Shown here: positions 45,616-54,265 of the stretch, piece by piece
Layout: every line of letters begins with the position of its first letter
Numbering within the stretch: position 1 is the stretch's first letter
Source of the DNA: CAYNHQ01 sp964397255
GTDB lineage: Bacteria > Bdellovibrionota_G > JALEGL01 > DATDPG01
DNA length: 64,000 nt
Assembly (NCBI GenBank): GCA_964397255.1
Contig: CAYNHQ010000002.1
Span: forward strand, 124,001-188,000
Reading direction: 5' to 3'
The notes under the pieces: generated by a model
What the model was told of the DNA's origin: nothing
Databases searched by the model: none
The model's input: only the letters and a program-made list of their open reading frames with translations
Translations under genes and position numbers: made by a program

Positions 45616-47126
45616 AAATCCTCTCTCACCGAGAGTTCAATGGAATGAGAAACTCTCGCCACCAGACGATCGACGGCCGGTGCCACACGGGAAATTACCG
45701 GGTCGGGCGAGAGGCCGAGCCACACCATCATGAGAATCGGAAGCGCCAACACAGTCCCTTCGAGAAGATTGAGATCTCGAAGCTGACGATTTTCTTCAAA
45801 CTTGAGCGTCCCGAGAAATACTCTCTCATAGAGTATGAGCATGTAGGCCGCACCCAACACAATGCCCGAAGTGGCGACTGCGACGAAAAAGACGGGATGA
45901 CCCAAAAGGATTCCCTGATAGGAACCGGTAAGGATCATAAATTCGCCAACAAATCCGCAGAGACCTGGAAGACCAATCGACGCAAGGAGTATGACGAAGA
46001 ACGCGAATCCCATTCGAGGAGCGATTTTCGCGATTCCGCCAAAGTCCTCGATCATCCGCGTATGCCGACGTTCATACAGCATTCCAACGACAAGGAACAG
46101 ACTCCCTGTGGAAAGACCATGGGCCACTAATTGAAAGATGGCTCCCGTCATTCCCAGAGAAGTGAGTGACGCCATTCCCAGAGCGACAAATCCCATGTGG
46201 CTCACGCTCGAATAGGCGACCAGTTTTTTCATATCTTCCTGCGAAAGGGCCAGATAGGCGCCATACACAATTCCGATCACTCCAAGAGCTCCAAGAAATG
46301 GCGCTGTATCGGCGGCAGCGAGAGGAAACAGAGGCACCGAAAGTCGGATGAGACCATAGGCTCCCATCTTGAGAAGAATTCCCGCAAGCAGGACACTCCC
46401 AGCCGTCGGCGCTTCAACATGGGCATCCGGCAGCCATGTGTGGAAAGGAAAGAGCGGAAGCTTAATGGCAAACGCCACGAGAAACGCGCTGTAGAGCCAC
46501 AATTGAAGATCGATGGGGAGCTTCACCCGATACAGATCGGCCAGTGCGGTGGAATAATAACCAAACTCGGAAGCATGAAACATATAAAGAGAAAGAATCG
46601 CGACCAACATGAGAACGGAGCCCGCCATCGTGTAGAGGAAAAATTTAAGTGTCGCATAGATCCTGCGTGGACCTCCGAAAACGCCGATTAAAATGTACAT
46701 GGGAATCAGCATCGCTTCCCAAAACACATAGAATAAAAAGAGATCCAGCGCGGCGAACGTGCCGAGCATTGTGGTCTCGAGCATGAGCAGCGAAAGAACA
46801 AATTCCTTCCGTCGCTCGGTCACCGCGCGCATACTTGAAAGAAGAGCGATAAGGGAAAGAAAGGTGGTTAAGACGATTAAGACGAGGCTGATTCCATCTA
46901 CTCCCACTTGATACGCAATTCCGTAGGAGGGAACCCAGGGATGAATGCTGACGAATTGAACCCCGGGAGTTTCAGGCGCAAAATCATTGAAGAGGGAAAG
47001 GGAAAGACCGAATGTCCAACCCATAGCGACGAGAGCGAGGAGAACTATCGCCTGACCAAAACGTTTGGGAATCCAAGCGAGAATCAGTGCAGCGACCAGT
47101 GGAGTGAAGAGGAGCTGATGAATCAT
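45612..47126 (-). CDS. nuoM: NADH-quinone oxidoreductase subunit M
   Basis: Antiporter-like membrane subunit. The segments FYVFWEAMLIPMYILIGVFG, IKLPLFPFHTWLPDAHVEAP, DMKKLVAYSSVSHMGFV and GLPGLCGFVGEFMILTG are typical. ATG 47126 gives the ATGA overlap with nuoL and is preferred over an upstream GTG that would add eight residues. About 504 residues, complete. Confidence 0.96.
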   Translation of the reverse strand: MIHQLLFTPLVAALILAWIPKRFGQAIVLLALVAMGWTFGLSLSLFNDFAPETPGVQFVSIHPWVPSYGIAYQVGVDGISLVLIVLTTFLSLIALLSSMRAVTERRKEFVLSLLMLETTMLGTFAALDLFLFYVFWEAMLIPMYILIGVFGGPRRIYATLKFFLYTMAGSVLMLVAILSLYMFHASEFGYYSTALADLYRVKLPIDLQLWLYSAFLVAFAIKLPLFPFHTWLPDAHVEAPTAGSVLLAGILLKMGAYGLIRLSVPLFPLAAADTAPFLGALGVIGIVYGAYLALSQEDMKKLVAYSSVSHMGFVALGMASLTSLGMTGAIFQLVAHGLSTGSLFLVVGMLYERRHTRMIEDFGGIAKIAPRMGFAFFVILLASIGLPGLCGFVGEFMILTGSYQGILLGHPVFFVAVATSGIVLGAAYMLILYERVFLGTLKFEENRQLRDLNLLEGTVLALPILMMVWLGLSPDPVISRVAPAVDRLVARVSHSIELSVREDL

Positions 47127-49009
47127 CCCATTCCCCCGTGGACAAACCACCAGATCATGACGACCGAACCAATGCCCATCGCCAGCGCGTAGACTTGGAT
47201 AACCCCCGTCTGCAGCCGCGCAATGCTAAAAGCAGCTCCCTGAGCGAATGTCGCCACATAATTTACCGCCCGATCAATGATGTAAACATCGACCAATCGA
47301 AGAAGATTCGCAGTAAATCGAGTGACCGGACCGCCGATCCACATGGCGATATCATCAATCCGATATTGCCGCGCCACAATTCGTTTCAGTGCAATTACCG
47401 GCTCCGGGAATTTTTCCTTGATTCCATAAAGAGCATAGAAACGATAGGTACCGTACATAATGCCGATGACCAAAACCGCAAGCGCCACTTCCATTTGGCC
47501 TTCAGAAAGAAACGGTTCGATCGAGGATGCATGGTCGGCACTCGCCACCACTCCATGCAGAGATGAAATTACGCCAAAGGCTCCGCCGAAAAGAGATAAA
47601 AGGGCAAGAATCCACATCGGGGCCAACATGACCCAAGGGGATTCATGAATCTCTTGAAGCTCGCGTGTGGAAGCTCGGGGGGTACCCAAAAAGACGAGAC
47701 AAAACAGGCGCGTCATATAGGCCGCCGTAAGCAGGGCGGCGACGATCACGACATAAAAAAGGACGACATGTCCGGAAGCGAGGACCTCGTAGAGAATCTT
47801 GTCTTTACTGCACCAGCCGCTGAACGGCGGAAAACCAATGATTGCCAAATATCCCGAGATGAAAACAAGTGTGGTGCTGACCAAATAGGTTTTAAGCCCC
47901 CCCATTTTCAAAATATTCTGCTCTCCGTGGAGGGCATGGATCACAGACCCCGCGGCCAAAAATAAGAGCGCTTTGAAAAAAGCGTGGGTCACGAGATGAA
48001 AAATTCCCTCGGCATAGGCGCCGACTCCCATCGCCAAGACCATAAAGCCAAGCTGGCTGATCGTGGAAAATGCGAGAACTTTCTTAATATCCGTTTGAGT
48101 AAGTGCAATCGTCGCCGCAAAAAGAGCCGTGGCGGCCCCGGTATACGCAATCAGATCGCTCGTGATGGGCGCAAGTGCGTAAAGAAATGACATTCTTGCG
48201 ATGAGATATACGCCAGCGGTCACCATCGTCGCCGCGTGAATGAGCGCGGAGACGGGTGTCGGACCCGCCATGGCGTCGGGAAGCCAAACATAAAGTGGAA
48301 ATTGCGCTGATTTTCCTACGCATCCGATAAAAAGCAGGAGCGCGGCGATTTCCAAAATCATCGTTGGAGCGAGTTCCTTGAGAAGCGGCGACGAAGCCAT
48401 CGCCGAGATTTCAAGTGTTCCGAAAGACCGATAGAGGAGAAACATTCCGAGCAGAAAACCCACATCGCCGATTCGATTCACAATGAACGCTTTTTTTCCC
48501 GCTGCGGCATTCGCTCGCTCCTCAAACCAGAATCCAATAAGAAGAAAACTACAGAGCCCCACCCCCTCCCAACCGACAAACATCACCGGAAGCGAAGAGC
48601 CGGTGAGCAGAACAAGCATGAAACCGCAAAAAAGATTTAAATAGGCGAAGTAGCGTGTCCTCCCTGGGTCATGGGACATATAGCCAATCGAATAGAGATG
48701 GATCATCAATCCGACGCCTGTCACTAGTAACGTCATGATTGCGGCGAGCGCGTCCATTCGAAACGCCCATTGAAGAGTGAGTTTGGGTACGACAATCCAG
48801 GGTGCAAATATCAGCGTGAGAGGTTGTGTCTCCGGCCCGACAAGAGCCGAAGCTAGCCGTGAGGCTTGCAGAAACGAAAGCGCAATCATTCCCGATGCAA
48901 AAAGCCCGGCCCATTTTTGAAAGAATGAATAGCGGGAAAGGGAAGCCATCCCGATGGAAAACGCTCCGAAGAAAGGGAAAAAGAGCATCCAAAAAATCGT
49001 GTTTTCCAT
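47123..49009 (-). CDS. nuoL: NADH-quinone oxidoreductase subunit L
   Basis: Largest antiporter-like subunit, 628 residues. It has FVGWEGVGLCSFLLIGFWFE, KSAQFPLYVWLPDAMAGPTPVSALIHAATMV, DIKKVLAFSTISQLGFM and, near the C-terminus, the long amphipathic helix region that spans the membrane arm. Two bases separate it from nuoK. Confidence 0.96.
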   Translation of the reverse strand: MENTIFWMLFFPFFGAFSIGMASLSRYSFFQKWAGLFASGMIALSFLQASRLASALVGPETQPLTLIFAPWIVVPKLTLQWAFRMDALAAIMTLLVTGVGLMIHLYSIGYMSHDPGRTRYFAYLNLFCGFMLVLLTGSSLPVMFVGWEGVGLCSFLLIGFWFEERANAAAGKKAFIVNRIGDVGFLLGMFLLYRSFGTLEISAMASSPLLKELAPTMILEIAALLLFIGCVGKSAQFPLYVWLPDAMAGPTPVSALIHAATMVTAGVYLIARMSFLYALAPITSDLIAYTGAATALFAATIALTQTDIKKVLAFSTISQLGFMVLAMGVGAYAEGIFHLVTHAFFKALLFLAAGSVIHALHGEQNILKMGGLKTYLVSTTLVFISGYLAIIGFPPFSGWCSKDKILYEVLASGHVVLFYVVIVAALLTAAYMTRLFCLVFLGTPRASTRELQEIHESPWVMLAPMWILALLSLFGGAFGVISSLHGVVASADHASSIEPFLSEGQMEVALAVLVIGIMYGTYRFYALYGIKEKFPEPVIALKRIVARQYRIDDIAMWIGGPVTRFTANLLRLVDVYIIDRAVNYVATFAQGAAFSIARLQTGVIQVYALAMGIGSVVMIWWFVHGGMG

Positions 49010-49011
49010 CG

Positions 49012-49317
49012 TCAGCCCTTTAACTCCGAGATTTCTGAAAGCGTGAGATCTTTGTGACGATCGTTCAGTCGAATGACGATCATGAGTCCAATAGCCGCCT
49101 CGGCAGCGGCGACGGCAATGACCATAAACGTAGCGATCTGCCCAAACTCATCCCCCCAGGCCCTCGAGAATCCAACCAGCGCGACGTTGGCGGCATTGAG
49201 AAGAATTTCCACGGAAAGAAATACGGTCACGACATCGCGGCGAGTGAATACACCGATGAGACCGATCGCGAACAACACGAAACTTACCAGGAGGACATGA
49301 GAGAGAGGGACAATCAT
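49012..49317 (-). CDS. nuoK: NADH-quinone oxidoreductase subunit K
   Basis: 101 residues and three membrane helices, with buried glutamates in the FLSVEILLNAANVALV and AVAAAEAAIGLMIV segments, which belong to the proton path. It overlaps nuoJ by four bases. Confidence 0.95.
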   Translation of the reverse strand: MIVPLSHVLLVSFVLFAIGLIGVFTRRDVVTVFLSVEILLNAANVALVGFSRAWGDEFGQIATFMVIAVAAAEAAIGLMIVIRLNDRHKDLTLSEISELKG

Positions 49318-49811
49318 GAGGTCTTCCCCTCCCTTCGAGTCGAAAGTAGAACGGCGCCGACGATCGCTGCCAAGAGAACCACCGAAATCAATTCAAAGAG
49401 AAGCGCCCAGGGCCCTAAAAGCTGCTCGCCCAAAGAAGACGTCGACCCGAAGGACTCAGGAATTTCCGGTAAAATGCTTTTAGGGAAATCGACAATCCAA
49501 CAGAGACCGCTGACAATGAGCGGGATCGCCGCGAGGCTCAACCATTTCTTCCATTTCGGTTCAGGATGAGCCGGGGGCTCCACGCTTAACAGCATCGTGA
49601 CATATAGAAAAAGGACGAGAATCGCGCCCGCGTAAATCAACACCTGAATCACACCCAGAAACGGGGCATGGAGAAGAACGAAGAGCGCCGAAACGGAAAA
49701 GAAACTCACTACGAGAGAAAGCGTGCTGGTGACCGGGCTCTTGAGAAATATAACGAGGAGCGAAAAAAGAATCGCAATGCCAGAAAAGAAATAAAAGAGT
49801 TCGGCCTTCAT
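49314..49811 (-). CDS. nuoJ: NADH-quinone oxidoreductase subunit J
   Basis: 165 residues with about five membrane helices, including VIQVLIYAGAILVLFLYVTML, the characteristic NuoJ helix near the ubiquinone-coupling region. It directly follows nuoH with a four-base overlap, where nuoI would normally lie. Confidence 0.94.
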   Translation of the reverse strand: MKAELFYFFSGIAILFSLLVIFLKSPVTSTLSLVVSFFSVSALFVLLHAPFLGVIQVLIYAGAILVLFLYVTMLLSVEPPAHPEPKWKKWLSLAAIPLIVSGLCWIVDFPKSILPEIPESFGSTSSLGEQLLGPWALLFELISVVLLAAIVGAVLLSTRREGKTS

Positions 49812-50866
49812 AAAAAGAACCTCGGGGCTAGGGCAACGGTAACCAGTAAATTAATGAGACCGATGGGTATCAGACGTTGCCAACCCAGCTTCATCAATTG
49901 ATCGTAGCGAAATCGGGGAAGCGTCCATCGAACCCAAATGAAGAAAAAAAGGAACCCGAGAACTTTGAAGACAAACCAAAGTGTGGGAAGAATCCAGAGA
50001 ATGGAATCGGCATAAATATCGATGCCCAGCACTTGACCGAAACGATCCCATGAATAGAAGGGTAACAACTCCCATCCTCCCAAGAAGAGAAGGACTGTCA
50101 GACAAGAGGCGGTGAACATGTTGGCGTATTCCGCCATGAAAAACATCGCGAACTTCATTCCGGCATACTCGGAGTGATAGCCGATGATCTCTGTTTCCCC
50201 CTCCGGCATGTCGAAGGGAAGTCGGTTGGTCTCGGCAAATACAGCGGTGGTGAATAGAAGAAATCCGAGGGGTGACCAAAGAATGAACCATTCTCTTTGT
50301 TGCGCGAGAACAATATCGGAGAGGTGAAGCGAACCCGACAAAACCACCACCGCGAGAATGGCGAGGCCCAGAGGAATTTCGTAACTGATCATTTGCGCCG
50401 CCGCGCGAAGACCCCCCAAAAGGGGATATTTACTGTTCGATGCCCAACCTCCCAGGATGAGACTGAAGACCCCTAACGACGCGACCGATATCGTAAAGAG
50501 GACTCCCACATCTATGTCGGCGACGACAAGCGGGATTAAACGGCCATCCACCCGATGCGCGCCAAACGGCACGGCGGCAAATGCGAGAACGGCGGGAAAA
50601 ACCGCCGCCCAGGGCGCCACGTAAAATAAAAAGGGATGCGCGTCTTTGGGGCGAATGTTCTCTTTAAAGATGAATTTCACACCATCGGCCAAACCCTGAA
50701 GGAGGCCAAAAGGGCCCACGCGATTGGGCCCCACACGGTCCTGAATAAATGCACTGATCTTTCTTTCGCCATAAACAAGAATGTAGACAAAGACACCGAA
50801 GACCGCGCCGAACGAAATGAGAATCCTAAGAGCGGCGCCAAGCCAGTTCTCCTCGAAGAGAATCAT
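49808..50866 (-). CDS. nuoH: NADH-quinone oxidoreductase subunit H
   Basis: Quinone-site membrane subunit of about 352 residues. It shows ERKISAFIQDRVGPNRVGPFG, LLQGLADGVKFIFKE and AETNRLPFDMPEGETEIIGYHSEY, all strongly conserved. ATG 50866 overlaps the nuoF stop (ATGA); the upstream in-frame start at 50887 would add seven residues. No nuoG lies between nuoF and nuoH. Confidence 0.96.
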   Translation of the reverse strand: MILFEENWLGAALRILISFGAVFGVFVYILVYGERKISAFIQDRVGPNRVGPFGLLQGLADGVKFIFKENIRPKDAHPFLFYVAPWAAVFPAVLAFAAVPFGAHRVDGRLIPLVVADIDVGVLFTISVASLGVFSLILGGWASNSKYPLLGGLRAAAQMISYEIPLGLAILAVVVLSGSLHLSDIVLAQQREWFILWSPLGFLLFTTAVFAETNRLPFDMPEGETEIIGYHSEYAGMKFAMFFMAEYANMFTASCLTVLLFLGGWELLPFYSWDRFGQVLGIDIYADSILWILPTLWFVFKVLGFLFFFIWVRWTLPRFRYDQLMKLGWQRLIPIGLINLLVTVALAPRFFL

Positions 50867-52131
50867 GCGTGACCTCCGAGACGACAACCCTTGTCAGCGA
50901 GATGTTGCTCGAATTCCTCTCGGAATTTTTTGATAATGCTTTCCACAGGTGCCGCGGCTGCATCTGAAAAAACACAAATGGTTTTCCCTTTCATATTGTC
51001 GGTGATGTCGAACAGGAGTTCGAGATCTTTGGAACTCCCCTCTCCTTTTTCGAGCCGCTCAATGATATTGGCGATCCAATGGCTCCCTTCGCGGCAGGGT
51101 GTGCATTGGCCACAGGATTCATGGGCGAAGAAAGAGGAAAGCACACGAAGAACTTTCACCATGCAAGTGGTGTCATCCATGACGATGACCGCTCCGGATC
51201 CCCCCATGGTTCCCCGTGCGGCCAACGCTTCGAAATCCATCGTGACATCGCATTCATCGGCGCGCAGTACCGAAGCCGACGCCCCACCTGGAATCACGGC
51301 TTTCAGGCGCCGGCCTTCACGCAGCCCGCCCGCGTGATCCGTAATGAGCTTCATTAACGGGATATTGATGGGTAATTCATAAACTCCGGGTTTTCGAACA
51401 TGACCGCTCACCGCAAAAAGGCGAGTGCCGGGGCATTTCTCGGTGCCCCATTTCCGAAACCACTGTGCCCCATGCTCGACAATCGCCGGCAAGTTACAGA
51501 GCGTCTCCACATTGTTCACCACGGTCGGACAACGAAAGAGACCTTCGACGGCGGGAAATGGGGGTTTAAGGCGCGGCAGCCCCCTCTTCCCTTCCAGCGA
51601 TTCGATGAGAGCCGTCTCTTCCCCACAAATGTAAGCACCGGCACCGCGATGAACAAAAATGTCGAGGGAATAATCGGTTCCAAAAATTTTGTGGCCCACA
51701 AAATGTTTTTTTCTCGCTTCGGCGATTACTTTTTCAAGCAGGGTGATCTCATGCTCGAATTCTCCACGCACATAGATGTAGGCCGTTTTCACATTCAGCG
51801 CGTACGACGCGATCACAATCCCTTCAACCAAAAGGTGGGGATCTTTGCGAAGAATTTCCCGATCTTTAAATGTTCCCGGCTCCCCCTCGTCGGCGTTCAC
51901 GCAAAGATAGATCGGTTTACCCGTGTTTTGCGGAACAAAACTCCACTTCATTCCCGCCGGAAAACCTGCGCCCCCTCTTCCCCTCAATCCAGAAGCTTTG
52001 ACCAGCTCAATGACATCCGCCGGTTTCATACCCAGAGCCTTTTTGAGCGCCTCATAGCCCCCGTGACTTTCATACACGTCGATCTTGTGCGCATCGGTGA
52101 CATCAAAATTTTTCGTCACGATCTTATTCAT
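50863..52131 (-). CDS. nuoF: NADH-quinone oxidoreductase subunit F
   Basis: NADH- and FMN-binding subunit, 422 residues. The FMN/NADH elements LRGRGGAGFPAGMKWSF and GAGAYICGEETALIESLEGK are intact. The N3 [4Fe-4S] ligands are ESCGQCTPCREG plus the later cysteine in KTICVFSDAAAAP. It accepts electrons from NADH. It overlaps nuoE by eight bases. Confidence 0.96.
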   Translation of the reverse strand: MNKIVTKNFDVTDAHKIDVYESHGGYEALKKALGMKPADVIELVKASGLRGRGGAGFPAGMKWSFVPQNTGKPIYLCVNADEGEPGTFKDREILRKDPHLLVEGIVIASYALNVKTAYIYVRGEFEHEITLLEKVIAEARKKHFVGHKIFGTDYSLDIFVHRGAGAYICGEETALIESLEGKRGLPRLKPPFPAVEGLFRCPTVVNNVETLCNLPAIVEHGAQWFRKWGTEKCPGTRLFAVSGHVRKPGVYELPINIPLMKLITDHAGGLREGRRLKAVIPGGASASVLRADECDVTMDFEALAARGTMGGSGAVIVMDDTTCMVKVLRVLSSFFAHESCGQCTPCREGSHWIANIIERLEKGEGSSKDLELLFDITDNMKGKTICVFSDAAAAPVESIIKKFREEFEQHLADKGCRLGGHA

Positions 52132-52609
52132 GTTTTTCCTTCAACTGACCGACCAGGCTTTCTAATTTTTGGGGAGTCATGTTCTCATGGTAATCGCCGT
52201 TGACTTGGAGCGCAGGTGCCCCGCCGCAGGCGGCGATGCATTCGACCGTGGAATAGGAAAAAAGCCAATCGGGCGACGTCTCACCTGACTTTAATTTGAG
52301 GTGGGTCTCCACCCACTTCATCAGTTGATCGCAGCCCTGTAAGCTGCAGGAAATCGTTCGGCAGAGCTGCAAATGGTATTTACCCATCGGAGCGGTCTTG
52401 TACATCGTGTAAAACGAAACAACACTTTCAATTCGCGCAACGGAAACATTTAGTTTTTGCGCCACGTACGCACGAATTTCCGGCGAAAGAAATCCGAATT
52501 GCTCCTGCGCTAACCATAAAATAGGAAGAATGGCAGCATCTTGCTTCGGATACCGTTTGACAATTTCGCTGAACTTCTTTTCGTTCTCCGGCGTGAATTC
52601 GATGCTCAT
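52124..52609 (-). CDS. nuoE: NADH-quinone oxidoreductase subunit E
   Basis: 161-residue thioredoxin-fold [2Fe-2S] subunit (N1a). The cluster ligands are visible as CRTISC (C-x4-C) and later ECIAAC (C-x3-C), with the usual LAQEQFGFLSPEIRAYVAQ helix ahead. It overlaps nuoC by four bases, where nuoD would normally lie. Confidence 0.95.
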   Translation of the reverse strand: MSIEFTPENEKKFSEIVKRYPKQDAAILPILWLAQEQFGFLSPEIRAYVAQKLNVSVARIESVVSFYTMYKTAPMGKYHLQLCRTISCSLQGCDQLMKWVETHLKLKSGETSPDWLFSYSTVECIAACGGAPALQVNGDYHENMTPQKLESLVGQLKEKHE

Positions 52610-53103
52610 TCGAATTTCTCCTCGCGCGCTCCGCGAAGAGGAAAATCTTTCCGCTGGGGAAAATCTTTTACTTCGGGTGCGGAAAGAATTCGTTTCAATT
52701 CCGGATGGCCGTCAAATCGAATGCCATACATGTCGTACGCTTCCCGCTCCTGCCAATTGGCCCCCTTCCAACGGGAAGTAAGCGAAGGAATCGTTTCCGT
52801 GGAGTCCGGCACTTGGCATCGAACCCGAATGCGGATCTGTTTTGGCTGTGAGAATAGGTGAACGACGACTTCGAATCTCGGGGTCTGGCCAAGATAGTCG
52901 ACACCACAGAGGTCGACAAAGGAATCAAACTGCAGTTCGCCATGTGTTCGGAGAAAATCAATGACATTTAAGTAATGATCGGAAGAAACCTTGAGAAAAA
53001 AATCGCCATGATATTCCCCGCTTTCGATCATCTTTCCACTTAGTCCGTCGACAATCAGTTTCTGCACTTCGGGTTTTGGTGTGAATGTGTCGGTTAATCC
53101 CAT
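52606..53103 (-). CDS. nuoC: NADH-quinone oxidoreductase subunit C
   Basis: 165 residues with FDSFVDLCGVDYLGQTPRFEVV, WQEREAYDMYGIRFDGHPEL and FPQRKDFPLRG, diagnostic of NuoC. It is not fused to NuoD: the chain ends shortly after the RKDFPL motif. It overlaps nuoA by ten bases, where nuoB would normally lie. Confidence 0.95.
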   Translation of the reverse strand: MGLTDTFTPKPEVQKLIVDGLSGKMIESGEYHGDFFLKVSSDHYLNVIDFLRTHGELQFDSFVDLCGVDYLGQTPRFEVVVHLFSQPKQIRIRVRCQVPDSTETIPSLTSRWKGANWQEREAYDMYGIRFDGHPELKRILSAPEVKDFPQRKDFPLRGAREEKFE

Positions 53104-53465
53104 TCGAGGGCTCCTGCACGCCAGGCGTAGATATAGCCAGCCACCAAGATCAGAAGGAAGAGAAGAAGCTCAGACACCAGAAAAACCGGCCCCCATTCCA
53201 TCAATTTTTTCTTAAAAAGTACGGCCCAGGGAAAAAGGAACGCCGCCTCGACATCGAAAACCAGAAAAATGATGGCGACCTTATAAAATTTCACGGGAAG
53301 ACGGTCGCGGCGGGTGGAAACTGGAGGAACGCCACACTCGTACGGTTCGAATTTGGAGTTTACGTGCAGCTTCGGACCCACGAGCGAAGTAAAAATGACT
53401 AAACTTGTCGGAAAGAGTATCGCGACCCCCAAAAGCATCAGCACTGGCAGGTAAGACGAAAGCAT
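53094..53465 (-). CDS. nuoA: NADH-quinone oxidoreductase subunit A
   Basis: 123 residues, three membrane helices, with the KFEPYECGVPPV loop at the quinone site and FLVFDVEAAFLFPWAV. It is the first nuo gene. AAGGG lies just ahead of the ATG at 53465, and a good sigma-70-like promoter lies 27-54 bases upstream. Confidence 0.95.
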   Translation of the reverse strand: MLSSYLPVLMLLGVAILFPTSLVIFTSLVGPKLHVNSKFEPYECGVPPVSTRRDRLPVKFYKVAIIFLVFDVEAAFLFPWAVLFKKKLMEWGPVFLVSELLLFLLILVAGYIYAWRAGALEWD

Positions 53466-53491
53466 AATTTTCCCTTAAAATTTGCGGCGTT

Positions 53492-53519
53492 ACTATAGGT
53501 TTGACCCCTCTTCTGTCAA
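53492..53519 (-). promoter_or_regulatory. Candidate sigma-70 promoter of the nuo operon
   Basis: On the minus strand TTGACA (53514-53519) is followed after 16 bases by TATAGT (53492-53497). It sits ahead of nuoA and downstream of the 36-bp repeat that ends the toxin-antitoxin cassette, so the cassette did not separate this promoter from nuoA. Confidence 0.55.
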
Positions 53520-53543
53520 GGATTTGCGGGAGTTATTTCGTTT

Positions 53544-53579
53544 GAGAAATCCAGCCCATTTCGGTGGCGGAGGCGGGGC
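53544..53579. repeat. 36-bp direct repeat, copy 1
   Basis: Identical over 36 bases to 54283-54318. Read on the minus strand in the kinase frame, this copy encodes ASATEMGWIS followed by QTK and a stop at 53533-53535, which looks like the displaced original 3' end of the kinase gene. Confidence 0.9.
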
Positions 53580-53588
53580 TTATTTTTG

Positions 53589-53888
53589 TCAGGCCGCCTC
53601 ACGTTCTGGAACGAGGCCGATTTTGAGTCCGAAGGGCTTTAGATATTGGTTTAATGTCTCTACTTTCGGGAGCGCGTGCGATGCGAGCATGCGTGATACA
53701 CTCTTGGGATGAAGTTTGGCCTTTTTGGAGAACTCTTTGACACCCATCCGGTAGATCGTATGTTTTAGGGCATCCATTAGGCTCATGCCATCTTCGCCTT
53801 CCATGAGCGCTAAGAAAAAATGCGAAGCGAACTTCGAGTTTGTGAGCTCCTTCGCCACATCTTCATCGTAGGTGCTATGTCGTCTCAC
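53589..53888 (-). CDS. HTH antitoxin of an addiction module
   Basis: 99 residues with a helix-turn-helix (EFSKKAKLHPKSVSRMLASH followed by KVETLNQYLKPFGLKIGL) typical of the HigA-like addiction-module antidotes. It is encoded after the toxin with a 14-base overlap, the order seen in RelE/HigB-2 and HigA-type pairs. The pair is bounded by 36-bp direct repeats. Confidence 0.82.
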   Translation of the reverse strand: MRRHSTYDEDVAKELTNSKFASHFFLALMEGEDGMSLMDALKHTIYRMGVKEFSKKAKLHPKSVSRMLASHALPKVETLNQYLKPFGLKIGLVPEREAA

Positions 53889-54201
53889 GGGATGTCCTCC
53901 AATATTTTTTCGCTAACTCAATGTCCCGGTCCTGCGTTCTCTTGGTGCCGCCAAGAAGAAGCACAATGATCGTGTTTCGGGTCTCACCGTAATACACGCG
54001 ATACCCGGGACCCTTATCAATTCTGATCTCCAAAACACCATCACCGTCCTTGAGGCGCTTGATATTTCTATGCGCGCCCCCGACCGCAACGCGGTCGATA
54101 TATGCTCGTATTTCCGCACGGACGGGAACATCATATTCGCCGATCCATTCATCAAACGGCACCCGCCCATCTGCCGTTTTGAATTTCAGTATTTGCTTCA
54201 A
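53875..54201 (-). CDS. RelE/ParE-superfamily toxin (addiction-module killer type)
   Basis: 108 residues resembling the putative addiction-module killer proteins: KFKTADGRVPFDEWI at the start, RIDKGPGYRVYYGETRNTIIVLLLGGTKRTQ with the RelE-like beta sheet, and a C-terminal DIELAKKYW helix. It is probably an mRNA-cleaving toxin. It begins at TTG 54201. A palindrome lies between its -35 and -10 elements. Confidence 0.83.
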   Translation of the reverse strand: MKQILKFKTADGRVPFDEWIGEYDVPVRAEIRAYIDRVAVGGAHRNIKRLKDGDGVLEIRIDKGPGYRVYYGETRNTIIVLLLGGTKRTQDRDIELAKKYWRTSRETT

Positions 54202-54215
54202 ATTCTATCTTTCCA

Positions 54216-54244
54216 AAGGTAACATGAACGTTACCAATTGTCAA
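54216..54244 (-). promoter_or_regulatory. Promoter with embedded operator for the toxin-antitoxin cassette
   Basis: On the minus strand TTGACA (54239-54244) is followed after 17 bases by a weak -10, TACCTT (54216-54221). The inverted repeat GGTAAC-N6-GTTACC (54218-54235) covers the spacer and -10, which is where an antitoxin-toxin complex would repress. Confidence 0.5.
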
Positions 54245-54265
54245 ATCTTCCCCCTCACTGAATGT

